Positions 32,484-41,456 of a stretch of 64,000 nucleotides of DNA are shown here, one piece after another. A program made the translations under genes and the position numbers. This stretch comes from an actinobacterium LLX17 (GTDB lineage: Bacteria; Actinomycetota; Actinomycetes; Propionibacteriales; Nocardioidaceae). Numbering within the stretch: position 1 is the stretch's first letter; each line of letters opens with the position of its first letter. The notes under the pieces were generated by a model. It was given only the letters and a program-made list of their open reading frames with translations, was not told where the DNA came from and did no database searches. Location: contig KI301992.1 in assembly GCA_000471045.1 (NCBI GenBank), forward strand, positions 1,806,060 to 1,870,059, written 5' to 3'.

Positions 32484-33332
32484 TCAGGCGAGGGTGCGCA
32501 GCGTCTCGACCAGCGGCGTGGTGGGGCGGCCCAGCAGGGCCGCGAGGTCGCCCGGCGTGGCTGCCAGGTGTCCGTGAGAGATGTGGCCGTCGGTGGCCAC
32601 GACGAAGTGCACCGTGCCCTCGTCGAGCCCGGCCGCGGTGAGTGCCGCCGTGTGGGCCGACGAGTCGACCTGCTGCACCTCGACCGGCGATCCGATGACC
32701 TGCGAGAGGGCGGAGGCGAGGTCGTCCTGGCTCCAGGCCACGTCGCCGGAGAGCTCGTGCACCGACGCCGGAGCGTCGCTGGTCAGCACGATCGCGGCTG
32801 CCTCGGCGTAGTCGGACCGCGCGGCGCTGGCCACGCGTCCCTCGCCGGCGCTCGTCAGCACGGTGCCGGTGTGCCGGGCCGCGTCGATCGAGGGTGCGTA
32901 GTTCTCGTGGTACCACCCGTTGCGCAGCAGGGTGTGCGGCAGTCCGGAGGCAGCGAGCGCCTGCTCGGTCTCCACGTGCTCGGGGGCCACGAGCAACGGC
33001 GATCCCTCGGCCTGCAGGACGCTGGTGTAGGCCACGAAGCCCACGCCGGCGGCCTTCGCGGCCTCGATCACGGTGGTGTGCTGCTTCGCCCGCTGGCCGA
33101 TCTCGTTGCCGGAGACGAGCAGCAGGCGGTCGACGCCAGCCAGGGCGGACTCGAGCGCGGCGCGGTCGGTGTAGTCGGCGACCCGCACCTCGACCCCACG
33201 GTCGGCGTGGCGGCGAGCCTTCTCGGCGTCGCGCACGACGGCCACCACCTCGGAGGCGGGCACGCGGTCGAGCAGGTGGTCGATGACGAGGGCGCCGAGC
33301 TGTCCGGTGGCGCCCGTGACGGCAATGGTCAT
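32484..33332 (-). CDS. NAD(P)H:quinone oxidoreductase type 2 (QorB/NmrA-like)
   Basis: 282 residues. Rossmann 'VTGATGQLG' at 5-13, then 'VRDAEKAR', '[12 protein letters not shown]', 'VAYTSVLQA' and '[10 protein letters not shown]', the pattern of NmrA-like quinone reductases (QorB). Two-electron reduction of quinones with NADPH protects against redox cycling. ATG at 33332 has aagga 7 bases upstream. Divergent from an HxlR regulator, the same arrangement as qor2-qorR in Corynebacterium, where the regulator represses both and responds to oxidation. Confidence 0.87.
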   Translation of the reverse strand: MTIAVTGATGQLGALVIDHLLDRVPASEVVAVVRDAEKARRHADRGVEVRVADYTDRAALESALAGVDRLLLVSGNEIGQRAKQHTTVIEAAKAAGVGFVAYTSVLQAEGSPLLVAPEHVETEQALAASGLPHTLLRNGWYHENYAPSIDAARHTGTVLTSAGEGRVASAARSDYAEAAAIVLTSDAPASVHELSGDVAWSQDDLASALSQVIGSPVEVQQVDSSAHTAALTAAGLDEGTVHFVVATDGHISHGHLAATPGDLAALLGRPTTPLVETLRTLA

Positions 33333-33380
33333 GAGTGGTCCTTTCACGAGTTCGTCGGGCCGAGCGGTCCAACGCTCCCT

Positions 33381-33409
33381 ACACTAACTGCCGGTTAGCG
33401 CTTTCACAA
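33381..33409 (-). promoter_or_regulatory. Quinone reductase promoter with internal inverted repeat
   Basis: On the minus strand: -35 TTGTGA (33404-33409), 17-bp spacer, -10 TAGTGT (33381-33386). A perfect repeat CTAAC-N5-GTTAG (33384-33398) sits between the two hexamers and overlaps the -10, where a bound repressor would block RNA polymerase. Confidence 0.55.
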
Positions 33410-33439
33410 ACACAGTGCTTTCGGAATGTTGGTGCTTAC
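33398..33439. repeat. Three 8-bp direct repeats phased at 17 bp
   Basis: GCGCTTTC (33398), GTGCTTTC (33415) and GTGCTTAC (33432): consensus GYGCTTWC, exactly 17 bp apart. They cover the quinone reductase -35 and run toward the HxlR gene, so one regulator could act on both. Confidence 0.55.
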
Positions 33440-33476
33440 GGAGTGATAGTCTTAATGCGTCCCCGATGGAGGTGCC

Positions 33477-33821
33477 ATGAGCGAGCAGCCGTACGACGTG
33501 TTCAGCACGAACTGCCCGTCGCGCGGGACGCTCGAGGTCGTCACCGGCCGGTGGGGCACCCTGACGCTCGCGGCACTCGCCGACTCCGACGAGCCGCTGC
33601 GCTTCGGCGAGCTGCGCCGGCGCATCGAGGGCGTGAGCGAGAAGATGCTGTCGCAGACGCTCAAGGCCCTCGAGTCCGACGGACTGGTGGTGCGCACGGT
33701 CCACTCGACCTTGCCCGCCCGCGTCGACTACCGGCTCACCGATCCGGGACGGCGCGTCGCCGTGGCCGTCACCGCGCTCGTCGCAGCCGTGTACGAGGTG
33801 CAACCCGCCCTGTCGTCCTGA
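33477..33821 (+). CDS. HxlR-family transcriptional regulator
   Basis: 114 residues. Winged helix typical of HxlR: 'CPSRGTLEVVTGRWGTLTLAAL', 'RFGELRRRIEGVSEKMLSQTLKALESDGLVVR', 'VDYRLTDPGR'. A single N-terminal Cys (C13) is where redox-sensing relatives (QorR, YodB, HypR) carry their sensor thiol. Likely represses the divergent quinone reductase and itself, released by quinones or oxidants (inference from family and layout). RBS ggaggt, ATG at 33477. Confidence 0.92.
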   Translation: MSEQPYDVFSTNCPSRGTLEVVTGRWGTLTLAALADSDEPLRFGELRRRIEGVSEKMLSQTLKALESDGLVVRTVHSTLPARVDYRLTDPGRRVAVAVTALVAAVYEVQPALSS

Positions 33822-33887
33822 CGCGCTTGTCCACAGGCCCCTCCTGAGCACGGTGGGGGTGTGGGTGGCGGTGGTGAGAGTGGGGTC

Positions 33888-35036
33888 ATGTCCTCGTTGC
33901 TCGCCGTCTCGTCGGCCCGGCTCACTGAGCTGGACCGGACCGTTGCGCGGGCCGAGGCTGCTCGAGACGCCGCGATGCTGGCGATGGCCCGACAGATGCG
34001 GGCTGAAGCCTCGAAGGCTGAGTCGCCGATGCGTCGCCAGGTCGAGCTGTCGGTCATCCCCCTGACGATCGGGCAGGCCATGGGCCTGTCCGAGGGACAG
34101 GTGACCTACCGGTTGACCGCTGTCGAGCGTGTTCATGACCAGCTCCCCGCCACCTGGCAGGCCTATACCCAGGGTTCGATCGACGCCGCTCGGGTTCGCG
34201 AGATCGGGCGTGCTGCCGGTCGACTCGAACGGGACGAGTCGTTCGAGCGCCTCGACACCAAGGCCGCTACCTACGCCTCCACCCACACCGTTCCCGAGCT
34301 GCGGGCCTGGTTGAAGCGGTTCGTCGTCCGGGTCGAGCCCGACCGGGCAGCGGTGCGCGCTGAGAAGGAACGCGCGGCCCGTCGGGTCGATGTCTCCCAT
34401 GACGATGACGCGATGGCGTGGTTGACGGCCTACCTGCCGTCCCACGTGGCGGCGGCGATCGACAAGCGACTCGACCGCGCCGCACGCGCCATCACCGACC
34501 CCGACGACGACCGGACCCTTGCCCAGAAACGGGCCGACCTCCTCGCGTCATGGACCACCACGAACGAGACCGACGCCACCGACCCGGTCCTGCGGACCGA
34601 CATCGCCGTCACCATCGGCGCCGACGTCCTCGCCGGCGCGACCGAGGGGTTCGGCTTCGCCGCCGACGGCTCCTGGGCAGTCCCCAGCAGTTGGGTCTCG
34701 GAGCTGGCTCAGTCCGGTAGCCCGTTCTGGCACCGCATGGTCCTCGACCCCGTCACCGACGACGTCCTCTCCCACGAATACACCGGAAGATACGCCCCCG
34801 AGATCCTCACCAAAGCACTCATCTTCCGCGACGGCGTCTGCCAAGCACCCGGCTGCCTCACCCCGGCCGACCGGTGCGACATCGACCACCGACAACCCTG
34901 GCCCAACGGACCCACCACCGGAGCCAACCTCAGCCCCATGTCCAGGCGCCACCACACCCAGAAGGGACACGGCGTCATCTGGGTCCTGCCCGACGACACC
35001 CGAAGAGCCGTGGAACCACTCGACCGAACCGCCTGA
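33888..35036 (+). CDS. DUF222 / HNH endonuclease-type protein (13E12 repeat family)
   Basis: 382 residues. N-terminal DUF222 helical region, then a C-terminal HNH motif: 'CQAPGC', 'RCDIDHRQPWPNGPTTGAN', 'HHTQKG', with zinc-type cysteines and catalytic His. These 13E12 family proteins are dispersed in many copies in actinobacterial genomes; function unsettled, possibly mobile nucleases. ATG at 33888 preferred to 33861 because relatives begin near here. A TTGTCCACA 9-mer lies 52 bp upstream (33827-33835). Codon use is slightly richer in CAC/ACC runs toward the 3' end. Confidence 0.92.
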   Translation: MSSLLAVSSARLTELDRTVARAEAARDAAMLAMARQMRAEASKAESPMRRQVELSVIPLTIGQAMGLSEGQVTYRLTAVERVHDQLPATWQAYTQGSIDAARVREIGRAAGRLERDESFERLDTKAATYASTHTVPELRAWLKRFVVRVEPDRAAVRAEKERAARRVDVSHDDDAMAWLTAYLPSHVAAAIDKRLDRAARAITDPDDDRTLAQKRADLLASWTTTNETDATDPVLRTDIAVTIGADVLAGATEGFGFAADGSWAVPSSWVSELAQSGSPFWHRMVLDPVTDDVLSHEYTGRYAPEILTKALIFRDGVCQAPGCLTPADRCDIDHRQPWPNGPTTGANLSPMSRRHHTQKGHGVIWVLPDDTRRAVEPLDRTA

Positions 35037-35053
35037 CCACCTACGCTGGCGCC

Positions 35054-36562
35054 ATGCAGACCCGGGTCGTGATCGTCGGCGGAGGACACAACGCTCTGGT
35101 GGCGGCGACCCTGCTGGCCCGGGCCGACGTGCAGGTCACGGTGCTCGAGCGGCTCGACACCGTCGGCGGTGCCGCCGTGAGCGCCCAGGTCTTTCCCGAG
35201 CACGACGCCCGGCTGTCGCGGTACTCCTACCTCGTCAGCCTCATGCCGGACGAGCTGATCGCCGAGCTGGGGCTCGACCTCGAGCTGCGCTCGCGCGACA
35301 CCGCGTCGTACACGCCCCACCCCGGTGGCGGACTGCTCGTCGAGACCGAGCCGGGCGAGGCGACGCGGCGGTCGTTCCGCGACCTGACTGGGTCCGACGC
35401 CGAGCTCGAGGCGTGGCAGCGCTTCTACGCCGACGTCGCGGCGCTCGCGGACGTCGTGGCACCCAGCCTGCTGGAGCCGCTCCCCCGCGCCGGCGACCTG
35501 CGCGACCGTGTCGACGCCTCCACGTGGAGCGAGATCGTCGAGCGCCCGCTGGGCCAGGCCATCGAGCAGAGGTTCACGCACGACCTCGTGCGCGGCATCG
35601 TGGCCACCGACGCCCTGATCGGCACCTTCGCCTCGCTGAACGATCCGTCGCTGGCGCAGAACCGCTGCTTCCTCTACCACCTGGTCGGCAACGGCACGGG
35701 CGAGTGGCGCGTGCCGGTCGGCGGCATGGGCGCGGTGTCCGCCGAGCTGGAGCGCGTCGCCCGCGAGGCCGGCGCCGAGATCGTCACCGGCACGGAGGTC
35801 ACGGAGATCGAGACCGGCCAACCGCACGTCGTCCGCGCCGGCAACCGGTCCTGGGACGCCGACGTCGTGCTGTGCGGCGCGGCCCCGTACGTGCTGGCCG
35901 GCCTCCTGGGCGACCCGCTGCCCACCAAGCCGCAGGGGTCGCAGCTCAAGGTGAACCTCCTCGTCTCGCGACTCCCCCGGCTGAAGGACGGGTCCGACCC
36001 CCGCATCGCCTTCGCCGGCACGTTCCACCTCGGGGAGTCGTACGCCGAGCTGGAGGCCGCCTACGCAGCTGCGGCGGCCGGGCGCCTGCCCGACCCCGCC
36101 TCCGGCGAACTGTACTGCCACACGCTCACCGACCGCTCGATCCTCGGGCCCGACCTCGCGGCGACCGAGGCACAGACCCTCACCTACTTCGGGCTGCACA
36201 CCCCGCCGGACGTGCTGCCGGACGCCGCCGCGGCCGAGACCGCGTACCGGCTCTTCCTGGCCGGGCTCGACGAGCACCTGGCCGAGCCGATCGAGCCGCT
36301 GATCCTCGACGCCGAGGTGCGCACGCCGTCGGACGTCGAGGCGTCGTTGGGCATGCCGGGCGGCCACATCTTCCACGGCGACCTGGCGTGGCCGTGGCTC
36401 GACGACGACGAGGAGGTGCCCACATCGGCGCACCGCTGGGGCGTCGCAACGGCTCACGACCGGGTGCTGCTGTGCGGCAGCGGAGCCCGTCGCGGGGGTG
36501 CCGTCAGCGGCATCGGCGGGCACGACGCGGCCCGCGCGGTGCTGGAGATGCTCGACCGCTGA
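35054..36562 (+). CDS. FAD-dependent oxidoreductase, phytoene desaturase / PYROXD2-like
   Basis: 502 residues. N-terminal dinucleotide site 'VVIVGGGHNALVAATLLAR' (5-23) and 'LERLDTVGGAA', mid-protein 'PVGGMGAVSAELERVA', and a C-terminal 'LCGSGARRGGAVSGIGGHDAA' that closes the FAD site. This is the carotenoid-desaturase-like amine oxidase superfamily; no carotenoid genes are near, so the substrate is open. ATG at 35054; TACGCT 6 bases upstream (leaderless). Confidence 0.9.
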   Translation: MQTRVVIVGGGHNALVAATLLARADVQVTVLERLDTVGGAAVSAQVFPEHDARLSRYSYLVSLMPDELIAELGLDLELRSRDTASYTPHPGGGLLVETEPGEATRRSFRDLTGSDAELEAWQRFYADVAALADVVAPSLLEPLPRAGDLRDRVDASTWSEIVERPLGQAIEQRFTHDLVRGIVATDALIGTFASLNDPSLAQNRCFLYHLVGNGTGEWRVPVGGMGAVSAELERVAREAGAEIVTGTEVTEIETGQPHVVRAGNRSWDADVVLCGAAPYVLAGLLGDPLPTKPQGSQLKVNLLVSRLPRLKDGSDPRIAFAGTFHLGESYAELEAAYAAAAAGRLPDPASGELYCHTLTDRSILGPDLAATEAQTLTYFGLHTPPDVLPDAAAAETAYRLFLAGLDEHLAEPIEPLILDAEVRTPSDVEASLGMPGGHIFHGDLAWPWLDDDEEVPTSAHRWGVATAHDRVLLCGSGARRGGAVSGIGGHDAARAVLEMLDR

Positions 36563-36611
36563 CTCGATCGAACCGCCCCACGAAATGAAACACCTGCACT
36601 AGTCTGCAGGC

Positions 36612-39203
36612 GTGTTCGTCTCTCGTGATGCAGGTCACATCCGACGTCCTGTGCTCGTCGCGTCCCTCGCCCTGGCGCTGCTGACCCCCTGGGCCGCGGT
36701 CGGCGACGACCTCGAGCCCGTGGGTGCGCGCGAAGCGGCCGAGCAGCGCCAGGAGCCCGGCCCGACCCTGGTCGACCTCCCCGAACCGCCACCGCGGGCC
36801 GAGGTTCCGCAGGACCGCTATGCGATGGCGGGCGGCTGTTACGCGCTCCAGGCTCCCGACGGCACCTGGGTGTCCAAGACTGCCCAAGGCTTCACCACCT
36901 CGGCCGATGCGGACGACGCGGCATCGATCCACTTCCAAGCGACCGAGCTCGGGCGCTACCTGCTCTTCGACGCCGACCAGCAGTTCCTGGCGCGCGCCGG
37001 CGACGTCACCGCCGCGCCCGAGCCCAGCCCGGCCGCGGAGTGGACGATCGATCTCGGCCCCGACGGCTTCGTGCTGGGCGACGGCGCCGAGAGCCTGGCC
37101 GTCGACGGCAGCACCGTGGCCGTGGGTCCTGCCACGCCGTTCGCCCTGCAGCTGACCGACGGCTGCGCAACCTGGGACGAGATCGAGGTCAACGTCGCGG
37201 GTCCGGTCTTCGCTGGCACGTCGCCCCTGCAGGAGGTGCGGGGCTACCTCGACGACCACATCCATCACATGACGTCGGGCTTCCTCGGCGGCGGCATCCA
37301 CTGCGGCCGTCCGTGGCACCCCTACGGCGTGAAGTACGCGCTCGTCGACTGCCCCGACCACTCCGCCACGCTGGGCCAGCTCGCGCTGCCCGAGATCGTG
37401 CTCAGCGGCAAGATCGAGCACGACCACGTGGGCTGGCCGACGTTCGTCGACTGGCCCGCGCACGACTCCCTGACCCACGAGGGCACCTACTACAAATGGG
37501 TCGAGCGGGCATGGCGTGGTGGTCAACGGCTCTGGGTCAACCTGCTCGTCGAGAACACCGTGCTCTGCTCGGTCTACCCCGGCCCGAACAAGACGTGCAC
37601 CGACATGGACTCGATCCGCACCCAGGCCGCCGAGACCCGGGCGTTCGAGAACTACGTCGACGCACAGTGGGGCGGGCCCGGCAAGGGCTGGTACCGCGTC
37701 GTCACCACCCCGGCCGAGGCACGCGCGGTCATCAACCAGGGCAAGCTCGCCGTCGTGCTGGGCACCGAGTCGAGCAACCTCTTCGGCTGCAGCATCGTCC
37801 TGGACTCGCCGCAGTGCGACCAAGCGGCGGTCCAGGCGGGCCTGGACGAGCTGCACGACCTCGGCGTGCGACAGATGGTGCCGACCCACAAGTTCGACAA
37901 CGCCTTCTCCGGCACCAAGGGTGACGAGGGGTTCAACGGCGTCGTCACCAACCTCGGCAACCTGCTGCAGAACGGGACCTCCCTGCAGATGCGCACGTGC
38001 CAGGAGGGTGCGACGGCGGACAACACGCAGCTCAACCCCGAGGCGCTCCCGCAGCCCTTGGCCGGCCTGCTCGGCACCGTGTTCGGCACGGTCGCCGACG
38101 TCAACCAGCTCTCGATCGCCGTGCCGCTGTACGGGCCGGGACCGCACTGCAACCAGCGCGGCCTGACCGACATGGGGCGCTTCATGATCGAGGAGATGGT
38201 GGCGCGCAACATCGTCTACGACGTCGACCACATGAGCGCGAAGGGCCGCAGCGAGGCCCTGACCGAGTTCGAGCGCATCGGCTACTCCGGCGTGATCTCC
38301 AGCCACTCGTGGTCCGATCCGTCAGCCATCCCGCGCATCTTCGCGCTCGGCGGCATGGTCAACTCCTACGCCGGCGACAGCACGGGCTTCGTCGAGGAGT
38401 GGCACGGGCACGTCGAGGACATGGACGGGCGCTTCTACTTCGGGCTCGGCTACGGCGCCGACACGAACGGGCTCGGCGCCCAGGGGGCACCCCGTGGTGC
38501 GGACGTCGAGAACCCCGTCGTCTATCCGTTCGACGGCACGTTCGGCGTCGAGATCGACCACCAGCACTCCGGCGAGCGCGTCTACGACATCAACGTCGAC
38601 GGTGTGGCGCACTACGGCCTCTACCCGGACTGGATCGAGGACCTGCAGATGATCGCCGGCCAGGACATCGACGACGACCTGGTCCGCGGACCCGAGGCCT
38701 ACCTGCAGATGTGGGAGCGGACGAACGGCGTCGCCAACGACGCGTGCCGCCAGCCGGAGCTGCGCCGTCAGGCCGCGGAGTTCGAGACCATCGCCGCCGG
38801 CACTCCGTCCGACGACGTGCTGCTCGCCTTCGGTCAGCCGCACCTGCGCCGCGACTCGACCTACCAGTACTGCGCCCTCGACGGAGAGGCCGAGGCGACC
38901 GTGACGGTGTCGTTCTCCGGCACGGCGGTGGCGGCGGTCGACACGGGCGAGGGCGCCGGCGGCGATCCCGGCGATGGTGGCGGTGCCGGTGAGGGCCCCG
39001 GCGGCGGGGCTGGCTCGCCCGGCGGGACTGATGGTGGCGCCTCGACGCCGTCAGGATCGGCCGCTGACGACACCGTGACGGGTCGAGTACCGGACACCGG
39101 CGGACCGGCCCTGAGCACCCTGCTCGCGGGGCTCCTGAGCGTGGTCGTGGGCAGCGCGATGGTCACGTCCACGCGGCGGTTCCAGGCCAGGACGAGCTGC
39201 TGA
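36612..39203 (+). CDS. Secreted amidohydrolase-like (membrane dipeptidase-type) surface protein
   Basis: 863 residues. Signal peptide (about 1-31, 'RRPVLVASLALALLTPWAAVGDD'); a beta-trefoil-like region (about 72-180: 'CYALQAPDGTWVSK', 'GRYLLFDADQQFLARAG'); then a metal-hydrolase barrel with 'DDHIHH' (H216/H218), 'GTESSN', 'PTHKFDN', 'YDVDHMS' and 'SSHSWSD', the ligand order of M19-like amidohydrolases; a Gly/Asp-rich stalk; and a 'VPDTGG' sorting-like signal with a membrane helix and a basic tail. The natural substrate is unknown. GTG at 36612; TAGTCT 6 bases upstream (leaderless). Confidence 0.77.
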   Translation: MFVSRDAGHIRRPVLVASLALALLTPWAAVGDDLEPVGAREAAEQRQEPGPTLVDLPEPPPRAEVPQDRYAMAGGCYALQAPDGTWVSKTAQGFTTSADADDAASIHFQATELGRYLLFDADQQFLARAGDVTAAPEPSPAAEWTIDLGPDGFVLGDGAESLAVDGSTVAVGPATPFALQLTDGCATWDEIEVNVAGPVFAGTSPLQEVRGYLDDHIHHMTSGFLGGGIHCGRPWHPYGVKYALVDCPDHSATLGQLALPEIVLSGKIEHDHVGWPTFVDWPAHDSLTHEGTYYKWVERAWRGGQRLWVNLLVENTVLCSVYPGPNKTCTDMDSIRTQAAETRAFENYVDAQWGGPGKGWYRVVTTPAEARAVINQGKLAVVLGTESSNLFGCSIVLDSPQCDQAAVQAGLDELHDLGVRQMVPTHKFDNAFSGTKGDEGFNGVVTNLGNLLQNGTSLQMRTCQEGATADNTQLNPEALPQPLAGLLGTVFGTVADVNQLSIAVPLYGPGPHCNQRGLTDMGRFMIEEMVARNIVYDVDHMSAKGRSEALTEFERIGYSGVISSHSWSDPSAIPRIFALGGMVNSYAGDSTGFVEEWHGHVEDMDGRFYFGLGYGADTNGLGAQGAPRGADVENPVVYPFDGTFGVEIDHQHSGERVYDINVDGVAHYGLYPDWIEDLQMIAGQDIDDDLVRGPEAYLQMWERTNGVANDACRQPELRRQAAEFETIAAGTPSDDVLLAFGQPHLRRDSTYQYCALDGEAEATVTVSFSGTAVAAVDTGEGAGGDPGDGGGAGEGPGGGAGSPGGTDGGASTPSGSAADDTVTGRVPDTGGPALSTLLAGLLSVVVGSAMVTSTRRFQARTSC

Positions 39204-39223
39204 TGGCACCCGCGTGGGCCGAT

Positions 39224-39252
39224 TTCACCGGCCGGTGAGCGGCTGGTAATGT
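39224..39252 (+). promoter_or_regulatory. Promoter of tRNA-Lys
   Basis: TTCACC (39224-39229), 17-bp spacer, TAATGT (39247-39252), ending 10 bases before the tRNA. A perfect 14-bp palindrome (39225-39238) overlaps the -35 and spacer; it could also act as a terminator for the preceding gene. Confidence 0.55.
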
Positions 39253-39262
39253 TCTTCCTCGC

Positions 39263-39335
<73 letters not shown>

Positions 39336-39344
39336 CAGCGCGCG

Positions 39345-39370
39345 AGGCCCCCGGAGTGATCCGGGGGCCT
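39345..39370 (+). terminator. Terminator after tRNA-Lys
   Basis: Perfect 11-bp stem (39345-39355 with 39360-39370), loop GTGA, starting 9 bases after the tRNA. Weak T content after the stem. It may also serve the convergent CoA-binding gene. Confidence 0.72.
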
Positions 39371-39389
39371 TCGTCGTTCGCGCCGCGGT

Positions 39390-39806
39390 TCACTGACCGC
39401 GGTTGCGCCACTCGATCGCAGGACAGGTGTCCATGACCATGGGCATGCCGGCGTCCTGTGCGCGCTGGAAGGCGGCCTCGTCGATGACGCCGAGCTGCAG
39501 CCACACGCCCTTCGCACCCACGTTGATCGCCTCGTCGACGAACTGACCGGCCGCATCCGAGCGCCGGAACACGTCGACGACGTCGATCGGGAACGGCACG
39601 TCGGCGAGCGTCGGGTAGCCCTGCTCCCCCAGCACGGTGGGCGCGTCCGGGTGGATCGGCACGATGCGCTTGCCGCGCCGTTGCAGCAACGCAGCGATCG
39701 AGTACGCCACCCGTGAGGTGTCGGTCGACAGCCCGACGACCGCCCACGTCTCGAGCTCGTCGAGCATGAGGGTGACGGCGTCCTGGTCCTGCCACGAGAT
39801 ACTCAT
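39390..39806 (-). CDS. CoA-binding protein (YccU-type)
   Basis: 138 residues, a stand-alone Rossmann-like CoA-binding domain: 'WAVVGLSTDTSRVAYSIAALLQRRG', 'IPIHPDAPTVLGEQGYPTLADVP', 'VDVFRRSD', 'GVWLQLGVIDEAAF', 'VMDTCPAIEW'. Binds CoA; cellular role unknown. ATG at 39806 fits the family and TACCGT lies 7 bases upstream (leaderless). Confidence 0.9.
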   Translation of the reverse strand: MSISWQDQDAVTLMLDELETWAVVGLSTDTSRVAYSIAALLQRRGKRIVPIHPDAPTVLGEQGYPTLADVPFPIDVVDVFRRSDAAGQFVDEAINVGAKGVWLQLGVIDEAAFQRAQDAGMPMVMDTCPAIEWRNRGQ

Positions 39807-39882
39807 GACAGCCACGGTAGTCCGGTCCCGGGAACTGCACCCGGACCCGAAACGTTGGCGTGATCGAAGGAGCTGATGCCCG

Positions 39883-40191
39883 ATGAAGTGCCCCACCGAC
39901 CAGGCGACCCTCGTGATGAGCGAGCGGTCCGGCGTGGAGATCGACTACTGCCCGGAGTGCCGCGGGGTGTGGCTCGACCGCGGCGAGCTCGACAAGATCA
40001 TCGATCGGGTCGCCGCCGAGACGCCGCCCGCGCCCGCACCGGCCGCGCCCCCGACGCGCGAGCCGTATCGCGAGCCCGCACGCGACGACTTCCGCCGGGA
40101 CGAACGCCGCGACGACGGCTACCGCAGCCGCGACCCGTACCCCTACCGCAAGAAGAAGAAGGAGCACTGGCTCAGCGAGCTCTTCGACTGA
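39883..40191 (+). CDS. TFIIB-type zinc-ribbon small protein
   Basis: 102 residues. N-terminal zinc ribbon: 'MKCPTD' ... 'YCPECRGVWLDRGELDKII', the zf-TFIIB pattern of small bacterial proteins. The rest is a charged, Pro/Arg-rich linker ending in a Lys-rich stretch and 'HWLSELFD'. Function unknown. Divergent from the CoA-binding gene; gaaggag sits 10 bases upstream of the ATG. Confidence 0.85.
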   Translation: MKCPTDQATLVMSERSGVEIDYCPECRGVWLDRGELDKIIDRVAAETPPAPAPAAPPTREPYREPARDDFRRDERRDDGYRSRDPYPYRKKKKEHWLSELFD

Positions 40192-40248
40192 GCTGATCCC
40201 CCCTCCCACCTCGGAATAGTCCGTGCGCGGGGCGTCGTTGACCCGGAC

Positions 40249-41097
40249 ATGAAGATCTTCCTCACCGGAGCCACCGGATTCATCGGTTCTGCCGTCCTGA
40301 CGAAGCTGCGCGAGGCCGGCCACCAGGTCACCGCGATCGTCCGCTCGCAGGAGGCCTCCCTGAAGGTCGAGCGGGCGGGGGCCGTCGGCATCATCGGCGA
40401 CCTCTTCGACCCCGCCTGGATCGCCGCCGAGCTCGCGACGCACGACGCCGTCATCCATACGGCCGCCGGCGGCGACCAGTCCGACCGGGACATGAATGCG
40501 GCTCTCATCGATGCGGCCGTCAACGTCCTCGGCGGCACCGACAAGCCCGTCGTCCTCACCGGCGGGGTGTGGGCCCACGGCTCCGGTGACGACCTGTCCG
40601 AGAGCGACGAGCTGGACCCGCCGGAGCTGGTCGCGTGGCGGGTCGACGGCGAGCGTCGCCTGCTGGAGTCCGACGTCCGCGCCACGGTCATCCGCCCCGG
40701 CATCGCGTACGGCCACGGCGGCGGCATCCCGGCCCTCCTCACCGCGCAGGCGGCCCAGGACGGACCGGCCCCCCTGTTCGGCACCGGCCAGCAGCACTGG
40801 ACGACCGTGCACGTCGACGACCTGGCCGATCTCTACGTCGCGGCCCTCGGCGGACGCGGCGGCGAGGCCTACCTCGGCGTCAACGGCGACAACCCCACCG
40901 TGCTCGAGCTCGCCGAGGCCCTCGACACCGACATCGAGCCGGAGGGTGACGAAGCCACCCGCGCGCGGCTCGGGGCCTTCGGCGAGGCGCTCCTGCTCGA
41001 CCAGCAGGCCACCGGCGCCAAGGCGCGTCAGCAGCTCGGCTGGACCCCGACGCAGCCCACCCTCGTCGAGGAGCTCGGTGCGAGCTACCGGGCCTGA
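40249..41097 (+). CDS. NAD-dependent epimerase/dehydratase-type SDR
   Basis: 282 residues. 'IFLTGATGFIGSAVL' Rossmann start, 'IIGDLFDPAWI', 'DAVIHTAAGGDQSDRD', 'IRPGIAYGHGGG', and 'HWTTVHVDDLADLYVAAL'. The YxxxK active site of classical extended SDRs is not evident, so it may be an atypical (NmrA-like) member. Substrate unknown. Three bases before the DUF503 gene: probably one operon. Confidence 0.88.
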   Translation: MKIFLTGATGFIGSAVLTKLREAGHQVTAIVRSQEASLKVERAGAVGIIGDLFDPAWIAAELATHDAVIHTAAGGDQSDRDMNAALIDAAVNVLGGTDKPVVLTGGVWAHGSGDDLSESDELDPPELVAWRVDGERRLLESDVRATVIRPGIAYGHGGGIPALLTAQAAQDGPAPLFGTGQQHWTTVHVDDLADLYVAALGGRGGEAYLGVNGDNPTVLELAEALDTDIEPEGDEATRARLGAFGEALLLDQQATGAKARQQLGWTPTQPTLVEELGASYRA

Positions 41098-41100
41098 CCC

Positions 41101-41394
41101 ATGTGGATCGGCTGGCTCGAGCTCGACCTCCTGCTGGGTGACGTCCACTCGCTCAAGCAGAAGCGCTCCGTCGTGCGGCCCATCGTGGCCGAGCTGCGAC
41201 GCCGCCTGAGCATCTCGGCGGCCGAGGTCGACCACCTCGACCTCTTTCGTCGTGCCGGCATCGGCGTGGCCGTCACCGCCGCCGACCGGGCTCACGTCGT
41301 CGAGCTGCTCGATGCCGCTGAGCGCCTCGTCGCCTCCCGGCCCGAGGTCGAGCTGCTCAGCGCCCGTCGCCGCGAGCAACGCTCCGACGACTGA
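41101..41394 (+). CDS. DUF503 family protein
   Basis: 97 residues. 'LELDLLLGDVHSLKQKRSVVRPIVAELRRR' is the family signature. Small cytoplasmic protein, elsewhere often beside infB-rbfA; here it is with an SDR, away from those genes. Function unknown. Confidence 0.9.
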   Translation: MWIGWLELDLLLGDVHSLKQKRSVVRPIVAELRRRLSISAAEVDHLDLFRRAGIGVAVTAADRAHVVELLDAAERLVASRPEVELLSARRREQRSDD

Positions 41395-41402
41395 CCTCCC
41401 GG

Positions 41403-41448
41403 GCACGACGGAGGGGGACCGCCGTCGGCAGTCCCCCTCCGCTCGTGC
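41403..41448. terminator. Bidirectional terminator between convergent genes
   Basis: 10-bp inner stem (41410-41419 with 41431-41440) and 5-bp outer stem (41403-41407 with 41444-41448), 11-base loop. No T-tract. Lies between the DUF503 gene and the collagen-like gene. Confidence 0.65.
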
Positions 41449-41456
41449 AGTTCGCT

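Noticed and set aside
33827..33835. Single TTGTCCACA as part of a DnaA-controlled promoter for the 13E12 gene
   Set aside because: Only one 9-mer; no companion sites.
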